Assembly (NCBI GenBank): GCA_963682055.1
Contig: OY821745.1
Location: 16,499,501 to 16,563,500, forward strand
Direction: 5' to 3'
DNA: 64,000 nucleotides
Source: Primula veris
Taxonomy: Eukaryota; Streptophyta; Magnoliopsida; Ericales; Primulaceae
Of this stretch, positions 12,474 through 25,200 are shown piece by piece (within the stretch, counting starts at the first letter, position 1; every line of letters starts with the position of its first letter). Under the pieces are notes generated by a model, which was given only the letters and a program-made list of their open reading frames with translations, had not been told where the DNA came from and did no database searches. The position numbers and the translations under genes are program-made.

Positions 12474-12830
12474 AAAAATAGTGTTTTTATTCAAATTTGT
12501 TTATTTAGATATTTATTACTAATGGTTTGGTTATGATGTTACATGTATATGATGCTTGTTTGTTTTGATTGAGAAAAATAAAAATAGTTACGCTTTATTA
12601 ATATTTACCCGTTTTGAAAATTAGGTGTTTTATAAAATTATGTGTTTTAATTAGTTTGTTTGCCCAAATCACCAATAAAAATTGGGGTTGTTGATATTTT
12701 GCCCGTTTTATAAAAAAATTGAGTTTTTATTAAAATTTGTTTAATTAGATAATTAGAATAATTGTTTGGTTATCATTAAATGTATATGTTTCTTATGTTG
12801 TTTTTATTGTTAAAAATAAAAATAGTTAGG

Positions 12831-15206
12831 ATGGCAGAGCCAGGTCCACAGATTAAAGGCAGGATGGGCATTTTACGACAGACTGGTCATATTTCAAATC
12901 AGACTTGGGATGCTGAAAGAGAAGCGGGTAGAGGAGATGCCCATAAAATTAGGGTTTATAATTATAGTTGGTAGATACCGAGGCCTGACAGAGTAGTTAA
13001 AAATATGATTAGGGCTGGTTTTTATGGTATTCACACTATAGGTAATTATAGCGTTGACCGAGGCTTGCTTACAGCCTTAGTTGATAGGTGGCGTGATGAG
13101 ACGCACTCGTTTTATTTTGTCGGTGGAGAGTTGGGAATATCATTACAGGATGTAGAGATTATGCTTGGTCTCAGGGTGGATGGTCTTGCTGTTACCCGAT
13201 CGGAGCAGAATGATAACAAGGCGAGCAGGTTAGATATGATAGAGAGTTTGTTGTGTGTTAGACCTGCTGACCATCAAGTCGATACAAATTGTTTGACAGT
13301 TAGACTTGATTGGATGTTACATACCTTTGGTGAATTACCCCCAACCCTAGTGAGAAGCGTTTGCTATATCAGTCTAGGGCTGTCATGTTATTATTACTTG
13401 GGGCACATGTGTTTTCAGATAAGAGCAGTGATCAGATTCCACTATGGCCTCTGCCATTTCTGGAGGATTTTGGCACATGTGCAGAGTATAGTTGGGAATC
13501 AGCTCTTCTGGCCTGGTTAGAGGCTAATTTATGCAAGTTGGTGCGTGGTAAATCTACCGGAGTAAGCGGTGCCGTGATGTTTCTCGATATGTGGGCAATG
13601 ACCAGACTACTGCCGGTTAGACCATGTGAAGAGCTGCCGGAAGATATCGAGCCACCTGAGGGCTGGCCTAGGTTCCCCCTCGGTTACAGGTATGATATTA
13701 TTTAGTTTTTGTATTGGATTTGTGTTTTTTTTATTGTGTCATCTATCATTTACTTATCTTATTTATATATATTGTTTATCGGGTTTTGTTTGTATATTAC
13801 AGATGGAAGATTTGGAGGCTTACTAATGATAAGCCATATGTCTACGAACATAATGTGGTCCACATACGGGACCAATTTGACCATATGTCGCATGAACAGG
13901 TAAAATTTAACTTTCTTATTTCCTACATGTAACTTACGTATTATATGTTGTATATGTTTGCATTGGTTTTATGTTCGCAGAATTTATTACTAGTATTTTT
14001 AAACCATTGTTTATATTTTCTAATAATAATTTTGCTGATTACAGATAGTCTGGCAACCTTACGGGAACCTCGATGACTATCCGGAATACTGCACGCGGGG
14101 CCGTGATATGTGGCATTGTTCTGTGCCTCTCATTTGTAATAAGAAGATTGAGTTCTACCCCGCGGACAGGTTCATGAGACAGTTCGGTTTTGTTCAGCGG
14201 GTCCCTACATATATTTGGAAACCCAGACAGGTTCACGGCAAGGATATAAGATATGGGATTGGGCAAAAACACGATTGGCCTGCATTTTTTGCAGAGTTTA
14301 TAACCGTGTGGAATGACCGCCACAAACGGCTTATTAACGGCGAATTTGGCATGGGGACGTCACCGGATTACATGAGATGGTATAGAGAGAGGACCCGCAT
14401 CTTTATAAACCCACCTGAACTTGGACGGCCATCTCACGGTTTCCGCGAGCATACGAGGTTGTTCAATAAAATGGTAACAACTAGTTAAAGTTCATTAATA
14501 TTTGATTGTTATTTTTTTGTTTGTATATTTCAATACTTATAAATCGTTTTTTATTGGTGGTTTTTTTCAGAAAGCGATGTTGGGCCGCAATTTCAAATCG
14601 TTCAAACGGCTAAAAGCTAAAACGGAAGTGGACTTACTACGTGCGGAGTTCGCTAAAATGGGAATGAATCCGTATGGGTCAGCTGATGAACAGTCGGATG
14701 AGGAGGATGACGATGACGACGATGGTGATGACGATCAAGGTTACGACCCAAGAACTTACGCTAGGGCTTCAAGTTATCGGGGTACCGACAGAGGCAGAGG
14801 GGAAGGCGAATCTAGTAGCGGCGGGCGTAGCGGGGGTAGAAGAACGAGTAGAGGTCGACGTCCGACTACAGATGAGGGTCTGAGTTCAAGCGGTCATCGT
14901 CGTCGTGCTTCTTTTGCTGGGACGGACTACGTACACGACGATGTTCCTTCCGAGTATCATAGACAATCATTTGGGTTGTACGAGCATCCTCCTAGCCAGC
15001 ATTCAACCGACAGTTGGGCTCGAGGATTGACAATTATATCACACGAGCGTGCTCCGCAACCAGAATCGCAGCATCGACATAGACGTCGTCCGGAAACCCA
15101 CGAAATCGAAGAGTCCACTGAGCCGTCATCAGACAGAATAACATCGGATGGAAAGATGCTCTCTATGTCCAACTTTAAAGGATTTACTCGTGCAAAAATA
15201 AAATAA
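12831..15206 (+). pseudogene. Plant mobile domain (PMD/MAIN-like) gene of MULE-A
   Basis: Four exons: 12831-13689, 13803-13899, 14045-14473 and 14571-15206. The N-terminal half is the aminotransferase-like plant mobile domain: HTIGNY, LTALVDRWRDETHSF, GELGISLQDVEIMLGLRVDG, LDWMLHTFGELPP, PLWPLPFLEDF, GAVMFLDMWAM. The C-terminal exon has an acidic run (EEDDDDDDGDDD) and an Arg/Ser/Gly-rich tail. Host MAIN and MAIL1 carry this domain and act in gene expression and transposon silencing in Arabidopsis; the role inside elements is unknown. The copy is dead: CAG became TAG at 12972 (MULE-B keeps CAG), and a missing C in a C-run near 13340 shifts the frame. Unlike MULE-B it keeps all four exons, so it is the better template for the full gene structure. 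Confidence 0.82.
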
Positions 15207-15403
15207 ATGTAATGTGTATGTTTGTATGTTTGATTTTGAAGACCAATATTTGATTTGTATGTTTGATTATTATGTTTGAATTTTTTTAATTTGATAAATG
15301 TTTTTTTTTAAGTTACCAATATTCAATATTTGATAGGACCAATATTGAGTTTTTACGAAATACAGGGACTGTTCTGTAATTTCTGAAATTATTGCACAGA
15401 ATT

Positions 15404-15527
15404 TACACACAAACCGTATATTTAATGTGCGGTTTGCACAGAATTAATACAAACCGTACATTTAATGTACGGTTTGCATGAATTATGTGCAAACCGCACA
15501 TTAAATGTACGGTTTGTATAAATTATG
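15404..15527. repeat. Internal palindromes between the two MULE-A genes
   Basis: Three palindromes of the form AAACCGTACATTTAATGTACGG, including variants with CCGTATATTTAATGTGCGG, lie between the PMD gene and the transposase gene. They share the ACCGT...ACGGT frame of the terminal arrays with a different centre. Confidence 0.85.
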
Positions 15528-15584
15528 TGGTATTTTCAGAAAAAATGTATTAGAATCAGTACAACTCTTGGTTAATAACTTTTC

Positions 15585-16105
15585 CATTAAAAAAAACACT
15601 GCAAACCGTAAAATTAATATACGGTTTGTAGTGTAAATGACATTGGATACCATATCTATCAAATGTATCCGACAACACTTTATGACTTTTGAATTATTAT
15701 GAGTTGACAATCCTATCCGAAAATGACTACTCAATGCATTATTAAAGTTTGAAAATGACTACACAAAAAAAAACACTACAAACCGTAAAATTAATATACG
15801 GTTTGTAGTGTAAATGACATTGGATACCATATCTATCAAATCCATCCGACAACACTTTATCACTTTTGAATTATTATGATTTGACAACCCTATCCGAAAA
15901 TTACTACTCAATGCATTATTAAAGTTTGAAAATGACTACACAAAAAAAAACACTACAAACCGTAAAAGTAGTGTAAATGACATTGGATACCACATCTATC
16001 AAAATAAATCCGACAACACCTTATCACTTTTGAATTATTATGAGTTGACAACCCTATCCGAAAATGACTACTCAATGCATTATTAAAGTTTGAAAATGAC
16101 TACAC
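15585..16105. repeat. Three tandem copies of a ~177 bp unit upstream of the transposase gene
   Basis: Each unit starts with 'aaacactacaaaccgtaaaa' plus an inverted ...acggtttgtagtg partner and ends 'attaaagtttgaaaatgacta'. Copies begin near 15590, 15768 and 15945; the third has lost one palindrome arm. MULE-B has two copies. The array ends about 25 bp before a TATA box, so it occupies the transposase promoter. Confidence 0.9.
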
Positions 16106-16130
16106 CTTGTGGGGTTTATGAAATTAACAC

Positions 16131-16138
16131 TATAAATA
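16131..16138 (+). promoter_or_regulatory. TATA box of the MULE-A transposase gene
   Basis: TATAAATA lies 126 bp before the ATG at 16257 and is conserved in MULE-B (38401-38408). Position and conservation support a core promoter. Confidence 0.65.
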
Positions 16139-16256
16139 TGACTCATTTTTGCCAATTCTAACAAACCCTAAAATCAAACACAGACACTTTTCAAAAATCT
16201 CTTCAAAAATACTCCTTTCTCCCAAAAAAAATAAAATAAACAAACACTTTTTGAAA

Positions 16257-18915
16257 ATGAATTACGACTATGGTTATGACAACAACCAATGGAATAACAA
16301 CAATGTGAATTCATCCAGTGGCTCAAACGATGAGCTAACTGATTATACATAGCATTTTGAAGTTGATGAATTGACTTGGGATACAAGGGATGAAATGCTT
16401 GCTGATTTTGCTGATGTGGCTGGAAATTGGGGTTTCATTCTTACGATTCGTAGGTCTGGAGGGGGTGATGGGAGAAGAACACCGTATGTTGATATTGTGT
16501 GTGATAAATCGGGGGTTTACGAAAAAAAGAAACCATCTTCCGTAAATTCAGGTACAAAGAAAAAAGATTGTCCATTTTTCATTAAGGGTTACGTAGTTAA
16601 TGGTGAATGAATGTGTCAAGTAGAAAATGGACAACATAACCATCCACCTCCAACTTACCTCCAAGTGCAACCACGACATGCTCGTTTAACCCAAGAGGAA
16701 AAAGAGATGGTTAAAACGTTAAGGCAAAATAGTTTTAAAGTTAGTGTAATATTAGAGGCCATAAAAAATCGAAATCCTGACAATGTATCAAACACTAAAA
16801 CGATACATAATTATTTGGCTGGACTGAAATTTAAAGAACGAGATGGTAGAAACCCGATACAGGAACTGTTTAATTTGTTGGATAGACATCGCTATACCTT
16901 CTACTATAATATGAACCCAACAACTCATTGCCTTGAGAACTTGTTTTTTGCACACCCCGATTCTATAAGGATGTTCAAAGCTTTTCCTGATGTCTTGTTA
17001 ATGGATTGTACATATAGGACAAACCGTTTTAATATGTCATTTCTAGAAGTCGTAGGAATGACATCAACGAACCAAACATATTGTTTAGGTTTTGTTTTCA
17101 TGAGTGATGAGACAAAGGAAAGTTATATATGGGCTTTGGAAAAATTTAAAGATACATTGGAGGGTCGTATACTACCTAGGGTGTTTGTAACCGACAGAGA
17201 AATGGCCTTGATAAATGCTTTATCCGTTATTTTTCCCGATTCTCATCATATTTTGTGCACTTTTCATATTGCCAAAAATGTTTTGAAAAACTGCCGTAAA
17301 AAAATCTCATACGAGGAGTGGCAAACGTTTCTAGATGATTGGGGTTTATTGGTTGATTTTGAGTCGATAGAGGAGTACAATCATAACCGAGCTTCTTTCA
17401 ATTCTTCTTACAAATCGTATCCTGCTGTGATTAAGTATGTAGACAAGCTGTTAAATGATTATGCTGAAAAGTTTGTTGCATGCTATACCAACCATACAAC
17501 ACATCTAGATAACAGAACTGCCAATCGAGACGAACAACAACATGCAAAGCAAAAAAGATCCCTTTCCACAAATACTGGCACGCTTGAAAATGTTTGGGTA
17601 GAGGTGAATAGAATTCTAGAAAAACAGTTTGAGGATATTAAGATGAAGTTGGATAAATGCAACTCTTATTTTCCACATTCAGAACGAACACCTCTATTTA
17701 TAAATCTTAGGCCGTATATCACACACTATGCCTTTGATTTATTATTTCAAGAACAAAAAAAATGTAGTGGCCAGGGTAATGAGAATTGTTCTTGCGGTTT
17801 CAAATTGTCTCACGGGTTACCTTGTCATCATATTATGAGTGAACATATTTTATTCGGGAAGACTCTTCCTCTAGAATATATTCATCCATTCTGAAAAAAA
17901 TTAGACGTAATTGATGATAATGGGAACACCGATGATTATGGGATAGAGGGTGATCGTTTAAAAGTGTTTATTCTAGCAAAACTAATGTTGAAAAACGGCG
18001 TATGAAAACACAACTCCGAGAGATAACCGTACCATCTAGAACATCTATGAATGACCCCGAAGTGAGACAAAATAGGGAGAGACCTAGAAAAGGAGACAAT
18101 TCTAGTAAGAGAGATAAGTCGGGATGGGAGTATGTGGAGGAACAGAGTGCTGGTGCTAGTAGAGACAAGGGCAAAGGTAAGGCGGATGAAACACCGGAGG
18201 TAAGGGTAAACCCAACTAGGAGGCCGCGAAACCAGAACCCTAAACTCACCCCAATAGGCAAACCTTCCTGTATAGTGACCAAATATGGATCATGTTACAT
18301 AATTACATCGAAACGGTTTATAATGTGCGTGAGAATGGTAACTGTGGGTTCCGGGTACTACAAATGCGACGGGTAAAGAGCATGGGGAAAATGATTGATA
18401 TGCGGTAAGATGTGAGTTGTTTCAAGAGCTGTAGCAAATGAAAGGTGTTTATTATGAGCTGTTTGAGAGTCTTGATTTTGAAGGTTACCGGTATGATTAT
18501 ATTTTATCAAGTTTGAATTTTTTTCATCCTACAAATCCCGCCCTTCTGACAAATGGATGAGATTTCCGTCTTATGGTTTTTTAATTGCTTCTCATTATAA
18601 TATGTCAATTGTATTGTTGTCATTATGGCCAAATAAAAATGGAGGGGGTACAAGTATGGAACGCCACTTTTTTACTTCTTTATACCGGTCTGCCTCCTGC
18701 AACGACATATTTCATCCCTACTGTAATAGTGTTCGTCAACAGTTGTCATTATGCTCACTAAAGAAGAGATATTCCCAATGCCAAGAATTATAGCACGGTG
18801 GGAACAAACACGCACAGAGGCAGCTGCGCCATGAAAGGAACTTTTTCGACCAAATTTCAAGTTATATATGGTGCTGGAAAGGCAATCGGGAAAACAAATT
18901 GCAAATGAAGAATAA
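16257..18915 (+). pseudogene. MULE transposase fused to OTU protease, MULE-A copy (inactivated)
   Basis: Order of domains: an Asn-rich N-terminus, a FAR1-type (WRKY-GCM1) zinc finger (VCDKSGVY, KKDCPFFIK, ENGQHNH), a MULE DDE core (VLLMDCTYRTNRFNMSFLE, RVFVTDREMALINAL, HHILCTFHIAKNVLKNC), a SWIM zinc finger (CSCGFKLSHGLPCHH), a basic linker and an OTU-like cysteine protease. Stops interrupt it at 16350 (TAG), 16608 (TGA replacing Trp) and 17892 (TGA replacing Trp). There is a 7-nt deletion near 17955, and further frameshifts follow towards the end. In the OTU catalytic motif the aspartate of MULE-B's GDGNCGFR is lost here (ENGNCGFR), so protease activity would also be gone. The start follows a conserved TATA box and a leader shared with MULE-B. 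Confidence 0.9.
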
Positions 18916-19492
18916 GCTATACAACTATCAAGTCCATAATCAGTTTTTTATTTTTAATTTTATGTAAATTACTCTTTTTTACAAGTTGTTGTAAATTTAT
19001 ATGATGTAAACAAATGTTTAATAAATATGTTTTATGAAATTTAGTTAATGTTTGCATATTGAGTTAATTTATTTTATGAAATTTATATAATTTATGATTG
19101 TTTCATTCAATAAAATTGACGATTGACACCAAATTGACGATTTAGTTAATGTTTCATATTGCGTTATAAAGTGTTAAAAACAAAGCAAAAACACTTCACA
19201 AAAATTGACGATTTAGTTAATGTTTCAATAAATCTCAACTTATACACTTGACAAAAAAGATAACATGAACCAAAAATATAAAATTTATCACATCAACTTT
19301 TTTTGTGTAAATTTGTGTAAATTTTGTGTTTATTTTGAGAGATTGTTAGAATTTTGATAATTTATTTTATGTAAAATTTTAGAAACAAGGCATTTAGTTT
19401 TTTATTAAAAAAATCATGTTTAATTTGAAAAAAATATTCAGTATTTTAATTGTTAAATTTATTTTATGTAAAAATTCTGAAAATTGCTCCAA

Positions 19493-19672
19493 ACCGTTGA
19501 TTTAATCTACGGTTTACAGTGATTCACTGTAAACCGTAGATTAAATCTACGGTCTGCATTAATCTGCTGTAAACCGTAGATTTAATCTACGGTTTGTAGT
19601 GAATCACTGTTAACCGTAGATTAAATCTACGGTTTGCACAGAAACACCGTAAACCGTAGATTTTTTCTACGG
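19493..19672. repeat. Right terminal palindrome array of MULE-A
   Basis: Five palindromes with the CCGTAGATTTAATCTACGG core or close variants, spaced by 10-20 bp, run up to the right TIR. The outermost has a T-run centre (gtagattttttctac) mirroring the outermost left one (gtagaaaaaatctac). Confidence 0.9.
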
Positions 19673-20130
19673 TTTTACAGATTTTTTGTTATAAAAATCG
19701 AAACTATTCACGTTTTCCTCCGTGAAATGAAATAGCGAGGCAAATAGTACCAGTAGATTATATAAATGTATTATTTATTAAAACAAAAACAAAAATAAAA
19801 ACAAAATTAAACCTCAACTCTTTTTGAATCCAGCGGTTAATGAATAGATACACCCACCTTCCAGTTACTCCCACCTTCCTCTACGTGTCATACCCAACTT
19901 CTCCTCCACCTCGGTAACCACCTCTATTATTTCCTCTTCTTTTTTTAATTTAATTTGTTTAGTATTAGAAAATTATGTAATATACTCTGTAGCCCCTTAA
20001 TTTAGATTATTCGGAATCGTTTTGAGTATATATATAAGGGCTTGTTTGGTTGCAGCTTTGAAGCTAAAAGCTATTATGTTCATCCATCTTTCTAAGGCAA
20101 CATATACTCATATCTCTCTTATTTTTTATA

Positions 20131-20354
20131 CTCCCTCCGTGCCCTGATTTAATAACAAGTTTGGCAATTTCTCATTGCGAAATTGGTACACTTAAAATGT
20201 CGGAATTGTAAATTTCAAAAAGAATTCATAAAATTAAGTATTTTAACTATGCGTATAACTTTTGAAAATTTCAATTCCCACATTTTAAGTGTACCGATTT
20301 TGCATTGCAAAATTACCAAACTTCCTATTAAATAGATCAGCAGCCAGCATGGAG
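20131..20354. mobile_element. Stowaway-like MITE, copy 1 of a related pair
   Basis: Begins ctccctccgtgccctg after TA and ends 'gcatggag' before TA. Its interior (gaaattggtacacttaaaatg) is shared with the MITE at 20860-21031. Confidence 0.65.
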
Positions 20355-20859
20355 TATTATTTAAATACTGTAGTAGTAGAAAATTATCTAATTCACTCTA
20401 TAGCCCCAATTTAGATTAGTTGGAATTGTTTGAGGTTGAGGAAGTTAGTTAATTCCGTTTTTTTTTTATTTCTTTCCCAGCCTGATAGCTTCATAAGAGC
20501 TTGTTCATCCATCTTTCTAAGGAACGTATACTCCAGGAAAAAAATACACCTAAGTTTTAGTGTAATTTATTACCGGTGGTTAACAATATAATAGGTACTT
20601 GAGTACCACTTTTAACAATTGAGGTATTTATCTACAAATTTTGTTTTCATTTAATTTAAATATTTAGTAGTAGAAAACTATGTATGGAATATACTCTGTA
20701 GCCCCAGTTAGATTATTCAGAATTGTTTTAGGTTGAGGAAGTTAGTTAATTCCGTTTTTTAGAGCTTCACAATGGCTTGTTTGGTTGCAGATTTTAAGCT
20801 ATAAGTTATGTGCATCCATCTTTGCAAGGCAACATATACTCCTATCTCTTATTTTTGTA

Positions 20860-21031
20860 CTCCCTCCATGCCAATTTAATGGGAAGTTAGGTAATTTTCC
20901 AAAAGGAATTCATAAAATTAAGTATCTTAACCATGTGTATAACTTTTGAATTTTACAATTCCGACAATTTAAGTGTATCGATTTTGCAATGCAAAATTAC
21001 CAAACTTCCTATGAAATTGGGACGGAGGGAG
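20860..21031. mobile_element. Stowaway-like MITE, copy 2 of a related pair
   Basis: Begins ctccctccatgccaat and ends attgggacggagggag, an inverted match, with TA on both sides. It is shorter than copy 1 and was probably duplicated together with its surroundings. Confidence 0.75.
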
Positions 21032-22296
21032 TATTATTGTTATACTTTCAAGAGAAGATGCATTTGAGGACAAAAAATACTAGTTCCAAAATGCATTGAA
21101 AATTGCATTATAATAAGTCAAGAAACTGGCTTAAGAAAAATTTAACGGAAATATATGTATATATTATATTTCCTTATTCTATGGATTTTTTTTATAAAAA
21201 AAAACACATTGCATCAATTACCCTTATATTAACTTTGACTCAAAACTATGTATAGGGGGAGCAAGAGCTCTATATATCAGTTAGATAATAGTAAAATATA
21301 TGGAGAGAAAGGGTTGTTAGATTTTATTTTATTAGAAATAATTATGGAGAGAGGAAATGTTAATAGAGTAGGATGGAATATATAGAAAGTTATGATATAG
21401 ATGTTAATATGGGGAAATTGATACGGGTATAAATTAATTTGTTACCCTAAAAATGTAAAAGTGTGTTAGTTAAAGGAAAATTGTAGGATGATTGATGTGG
21501 TTGCTTTAGTGTACCACTTAGTTAATAAAACCTACTTAGATTAATTCTAATTTGGGTATATTAAGTATTTATATTTACACCCATCCTTGCCTCAATTTGC
21601 TTATACGTAATTGGAAACCCTAAATTTTGCCATATGGCACTCTTGGGAACAGAATGAACATGGACTATCAGATAGTTTATTTTAATTTACATTTAGTTTC
21701 GACATTTCATTTTTATTGTGGTGACCTTAGATTATGCTTAAAGGTTCTATTGAAAAAATAAATGAACCGGATCTTCTACCCCCTTAATTATGTCTTCTTT
21801 ATTATTTTGACAAATTTGGAATTCTTACGACTTGTACATATGTTTATAAAATTTTGAAATGCTATATTGAAATATTTCATTAATCTAACGCATAATATTG
21901 ATCAAAACGACTAATTACCATATTTAATGTTTACTTTACATTTTTGCTTAGTTTCTACTCTTAATTAAATAATTTATGAGTTTCTTTTATTAAATATCTA
22001 TAATAAATGTTTAATCATAATTTTAGGATTTACCTACCTTTTTTGAATAAATAGTTTGTGCTAACACGACGAAGGGCATATTTACGAGGTAGAAGATGTG
22101 GACCTAAGAAGAAGATTTCTTGTTTCCTTGTAATGTTGATTCTAAATTGTCGAGCTGAAAAATTACTTGCAAAACGTGCCGATTAATTAACTTGAGTCCC
22201 CTGTTTAATAATGAAGGGTTCATTTTCCTAAAAGTTGCTTATCTATAAATGCAACCTTAAATTGTGTCAGGTGTCTATTTCGGAAACAAAACAAAC

Positions 22297-25200
22297 ATGG
22301 AGAACGAGATTCTGGAGTTTGATGTAGGGTTAGCGGGTGATTCTGTTAATAGCGGAGACGATGGTTTTGACATTGACAATCCCATCATTGACGAAGAGAT
22401 GGATGACCATAATAATAATGTTAAAAATTCTATATACATCCCTGAAGGAGACCCTGATCTCGAGCCTTTTGATGGCATGGATTTCGAATCTGAAGAGGCT
22501 GCGAAAGCTTTTTACAACTCATATGCCCGCCGTGTTGGGTTTAGCACCCGTGTTAGCTCCTCGCGTAAATCAAGAAAAGACGGAGCTATTATACAAAGGA
22601 CCTTTGTTTGCGCTAAAGAAGGGTTTCGGAAATTGAAACGGAATAATAAAGAAGGGGAAATAAAGCGGCCACGTATTGTTACTAGAGTCGGGTGCAAAGC
22701 AGCTATATCAGTGAAGATACAAGATGATACCGGTAAATGGATTGTGTATGGTTTTGTCAAAGAACACAATCACGAGCTCGCTACTCCTGACCAGGTAAGT
22801 TACAGCCAAACAAGCCTTAATGAACTTGGACGATTACATTATTAGTTAAGAGTACTAACCAAGATCACATTTTTCTTTCTTTCGTTTTAATAATATAGTT
22901 GCTGGCTGCTTACCTTCCAAGAAAAAGATTAGTAGGTAGTTGTATCACTGTGTAAGTAATCAAAAAGGATTTTTGTTTTACGCTTCTCTCTGTTTTCCGT
23001 ATCTGGACTACATGATTCCTTTACCGTTTGTTTCACAGTAAAAGGTTTCCTAGGGGAAACTATTTACGTGGGAAAGTTTTTCGGTGAAAACATTTGTTTG
23101 TTTTTCATTTACGGACGTTTGGCGCATGAAAGGTTTTCCATGTAAAATTTTGAAAATACAAGTGTTTATCCTCATTATACACGAAAACAAACAGAGCTAA
23201 ATACAAATTGAAACCAGTCATTAGGAAACAAACCAAATAAGTTTTTCTTGGATTTTTACTCTATATACGTTAACCTATTTTTTTTATATTGTGTTCACCA
23301 ACCCTACAACGTTCTGTAATTAGTTTAGTACACTTGCTTAACGTTGATTGCTCAATTAATACACTTACCACTTAGGTTATTGTACAAAAGGAATAACTAA
23401 CCAATACAGATACATTAGTCTGCTAAAGTGATCGTACATTCCTGAGGTTTTTCAGTGAATCTGGATGGAAGGTGACCTGATTGATCTATTTATGCTAGGT
23501 TAGTGACTTAGTGTATTATACGTATAAAATCAGTGATTAATTTTCAAGTCGTAAAATTGGTAGTAGGTTAGTGTACACAACCGTATATATAACTATATCT
23601 CCTTTCTTTATTTTTTTCCACCCTTGCTGATATGGGATTTGTCCGGTTGTACGTTTTTTGCTAAGGAACATGACATTTCCGACCAAGAAAAAATACTGGG
23701 TGGATCTAGCTAAAAACCTTTTGATGTATATTTGCAGAAATAAGCTAGCTTATGATATACACAATTAAATGATATCCAACTGAAAATTTATAAGACAATA
23801 AGTTGAGCTTATAAGCTCTACCCAAATTTCAGGTACACTGCCTCCGGTCCCACCGCCAAATCTCTGGTCCTGCGAAGACGTTAATCGATACTCTGCAGGC
23901 GGCTGGGATGGGTCCAAGGAGGATTATGTCAGTTTTAATTAAAGAGTATGGTGGCGCAAATAAAGTCGGATTTACAGAAGTGGATTGTAGGAACTATATA
24001 AGGACCAGCAAAGAGCGGAGTTTGGATGAAGAGATACAACCTCTTTTGGATTATTTGCAACAAATACATAATGAAAACCCTGATTTCTTTTATGCTGTTC
24101 AGGGTGATGAGAATCAGTGTAAGGGTAATGTCTTTTGGGTCGATCCAAGGGCTAGGATGAACTACACTTTCTTTGGCGATGCCGTGACCTTTGATACTAA
24201 TTACAGGTGGAATAAGTATAGATTACCTTTCACCTCTTTCACTGGGGTTAATCATCATGGGCAGCCTGTAATTTTCGGATGTGCTTTTTTAGTAAATGAA
24301 TTAGAATCTTCGTTTGTTTGGTTGTTTAACACATGGCTAAAGGCAATGTCTGGTTGTCCACCTGTATCGATCACCACCGACCAGGATACCGTGATAGAGT
24401 CGGGCATTAAGCAGGTTTTTCCTGACACCCGCCACCGTTTAAGTAAATGGCATATATTCAAAAAATGCCAAGAAAAGCTGTCCCATGTGTTTACTCAACA
24501 TCCATGTTTTGAAACAGATTTTCATAAATGTGTTAACTCGGCTGATTCGGTCGATGAGTTTGAGTCTTTTTGGTTCTCACTTGTTGATAAATACGATCTC
24601 GGTGATCATGAATGGCTTCAGAATATGTATTCTGCTCGTAATCAATGGGTTCCAGTGTATTTGCGCGATACATTTTTTGCAGAAATGTCAACAACCCAAC
24701 GTAACGACAGTATGAACTCTTACTTTGATGGATATGTCAATGCATCTACAAGTTTAAATCTCTTTTTTAAATCGTACGAAAATGCATTAGATAGCCGTAA
24801 TGAGAAAGAGGTGAAAGCAGATTATGACACATTAAATACCCCTCCTCTTTTGAAAACGCCTTCCCCGATGGAGAAACAAGCTTCTCAGCATTATACTAGA
24901 AAAATATTTGCTAGATTTCAAGAGGAGTTGGTTGGGACACTTACTTTCATAGCAACAAAAATAGAAGATGATGGGGATGTTATAGTTTACCAAGTATCTA
25001 AATTTGGGGAGGATCATAAAGCTTATTATGTGAAATTCAACGTATTGAAAATGAGAGCAAGTTGTAGCTGCCAAATGTTTGAGTTTTCTGGTCTTCTTTG
25101 CAGACATGTATTGGCCGTATTTAGAGTTACCAATGTCCTTACACTCCCGTCACATTATATTTTAAAACGATGGACAAGAAATGCCAAGAGTAGTATTATA

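Larger units (their letters stand above)
11686..19706 (+). mobile_element. MULE-A: 8.0 kb Mutator-like element with PMD gene and transposase-OTU gene
   Basis: The identical 9-bp target duplication ttcacgttt flanks the element (11677-11685 and 19707-19715). The left end begins GAGCTTGGATTTTTATA and the reverse complement of the right end begins TAGTTTCGATTTTTATA; the TIRs then run into palindrome arrays. Inside, on the plus strand, are a spliced plant-mobile-domain gene and a FAR1-type transposase/OTU protease gene, both inactivated. It is the same family as MULE-B. The complete structure with exact target duplications makes the boundaries firm. Confidence 0.93.
19935..21040. repeat. Local segmental duplications upstream of the FRS5-like gene
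   Basis: A segment marked by 'actctgtagcccc', 'ttagattattcggaat' or its variants, and 'ggcttgtttggttgcag' is repeated starting near 19960, 20375 and 20670. The first and third copies end in a related MITE. No gene is visible in 19716-22290 apart from these repeats. Confidence 0.7.

Noticed and set aside
14957..15172. Minus-strand ORF within the PMD gene's last exon
   Set aside because: Shadow of the low-complexity Arg/Ser-rich tail.
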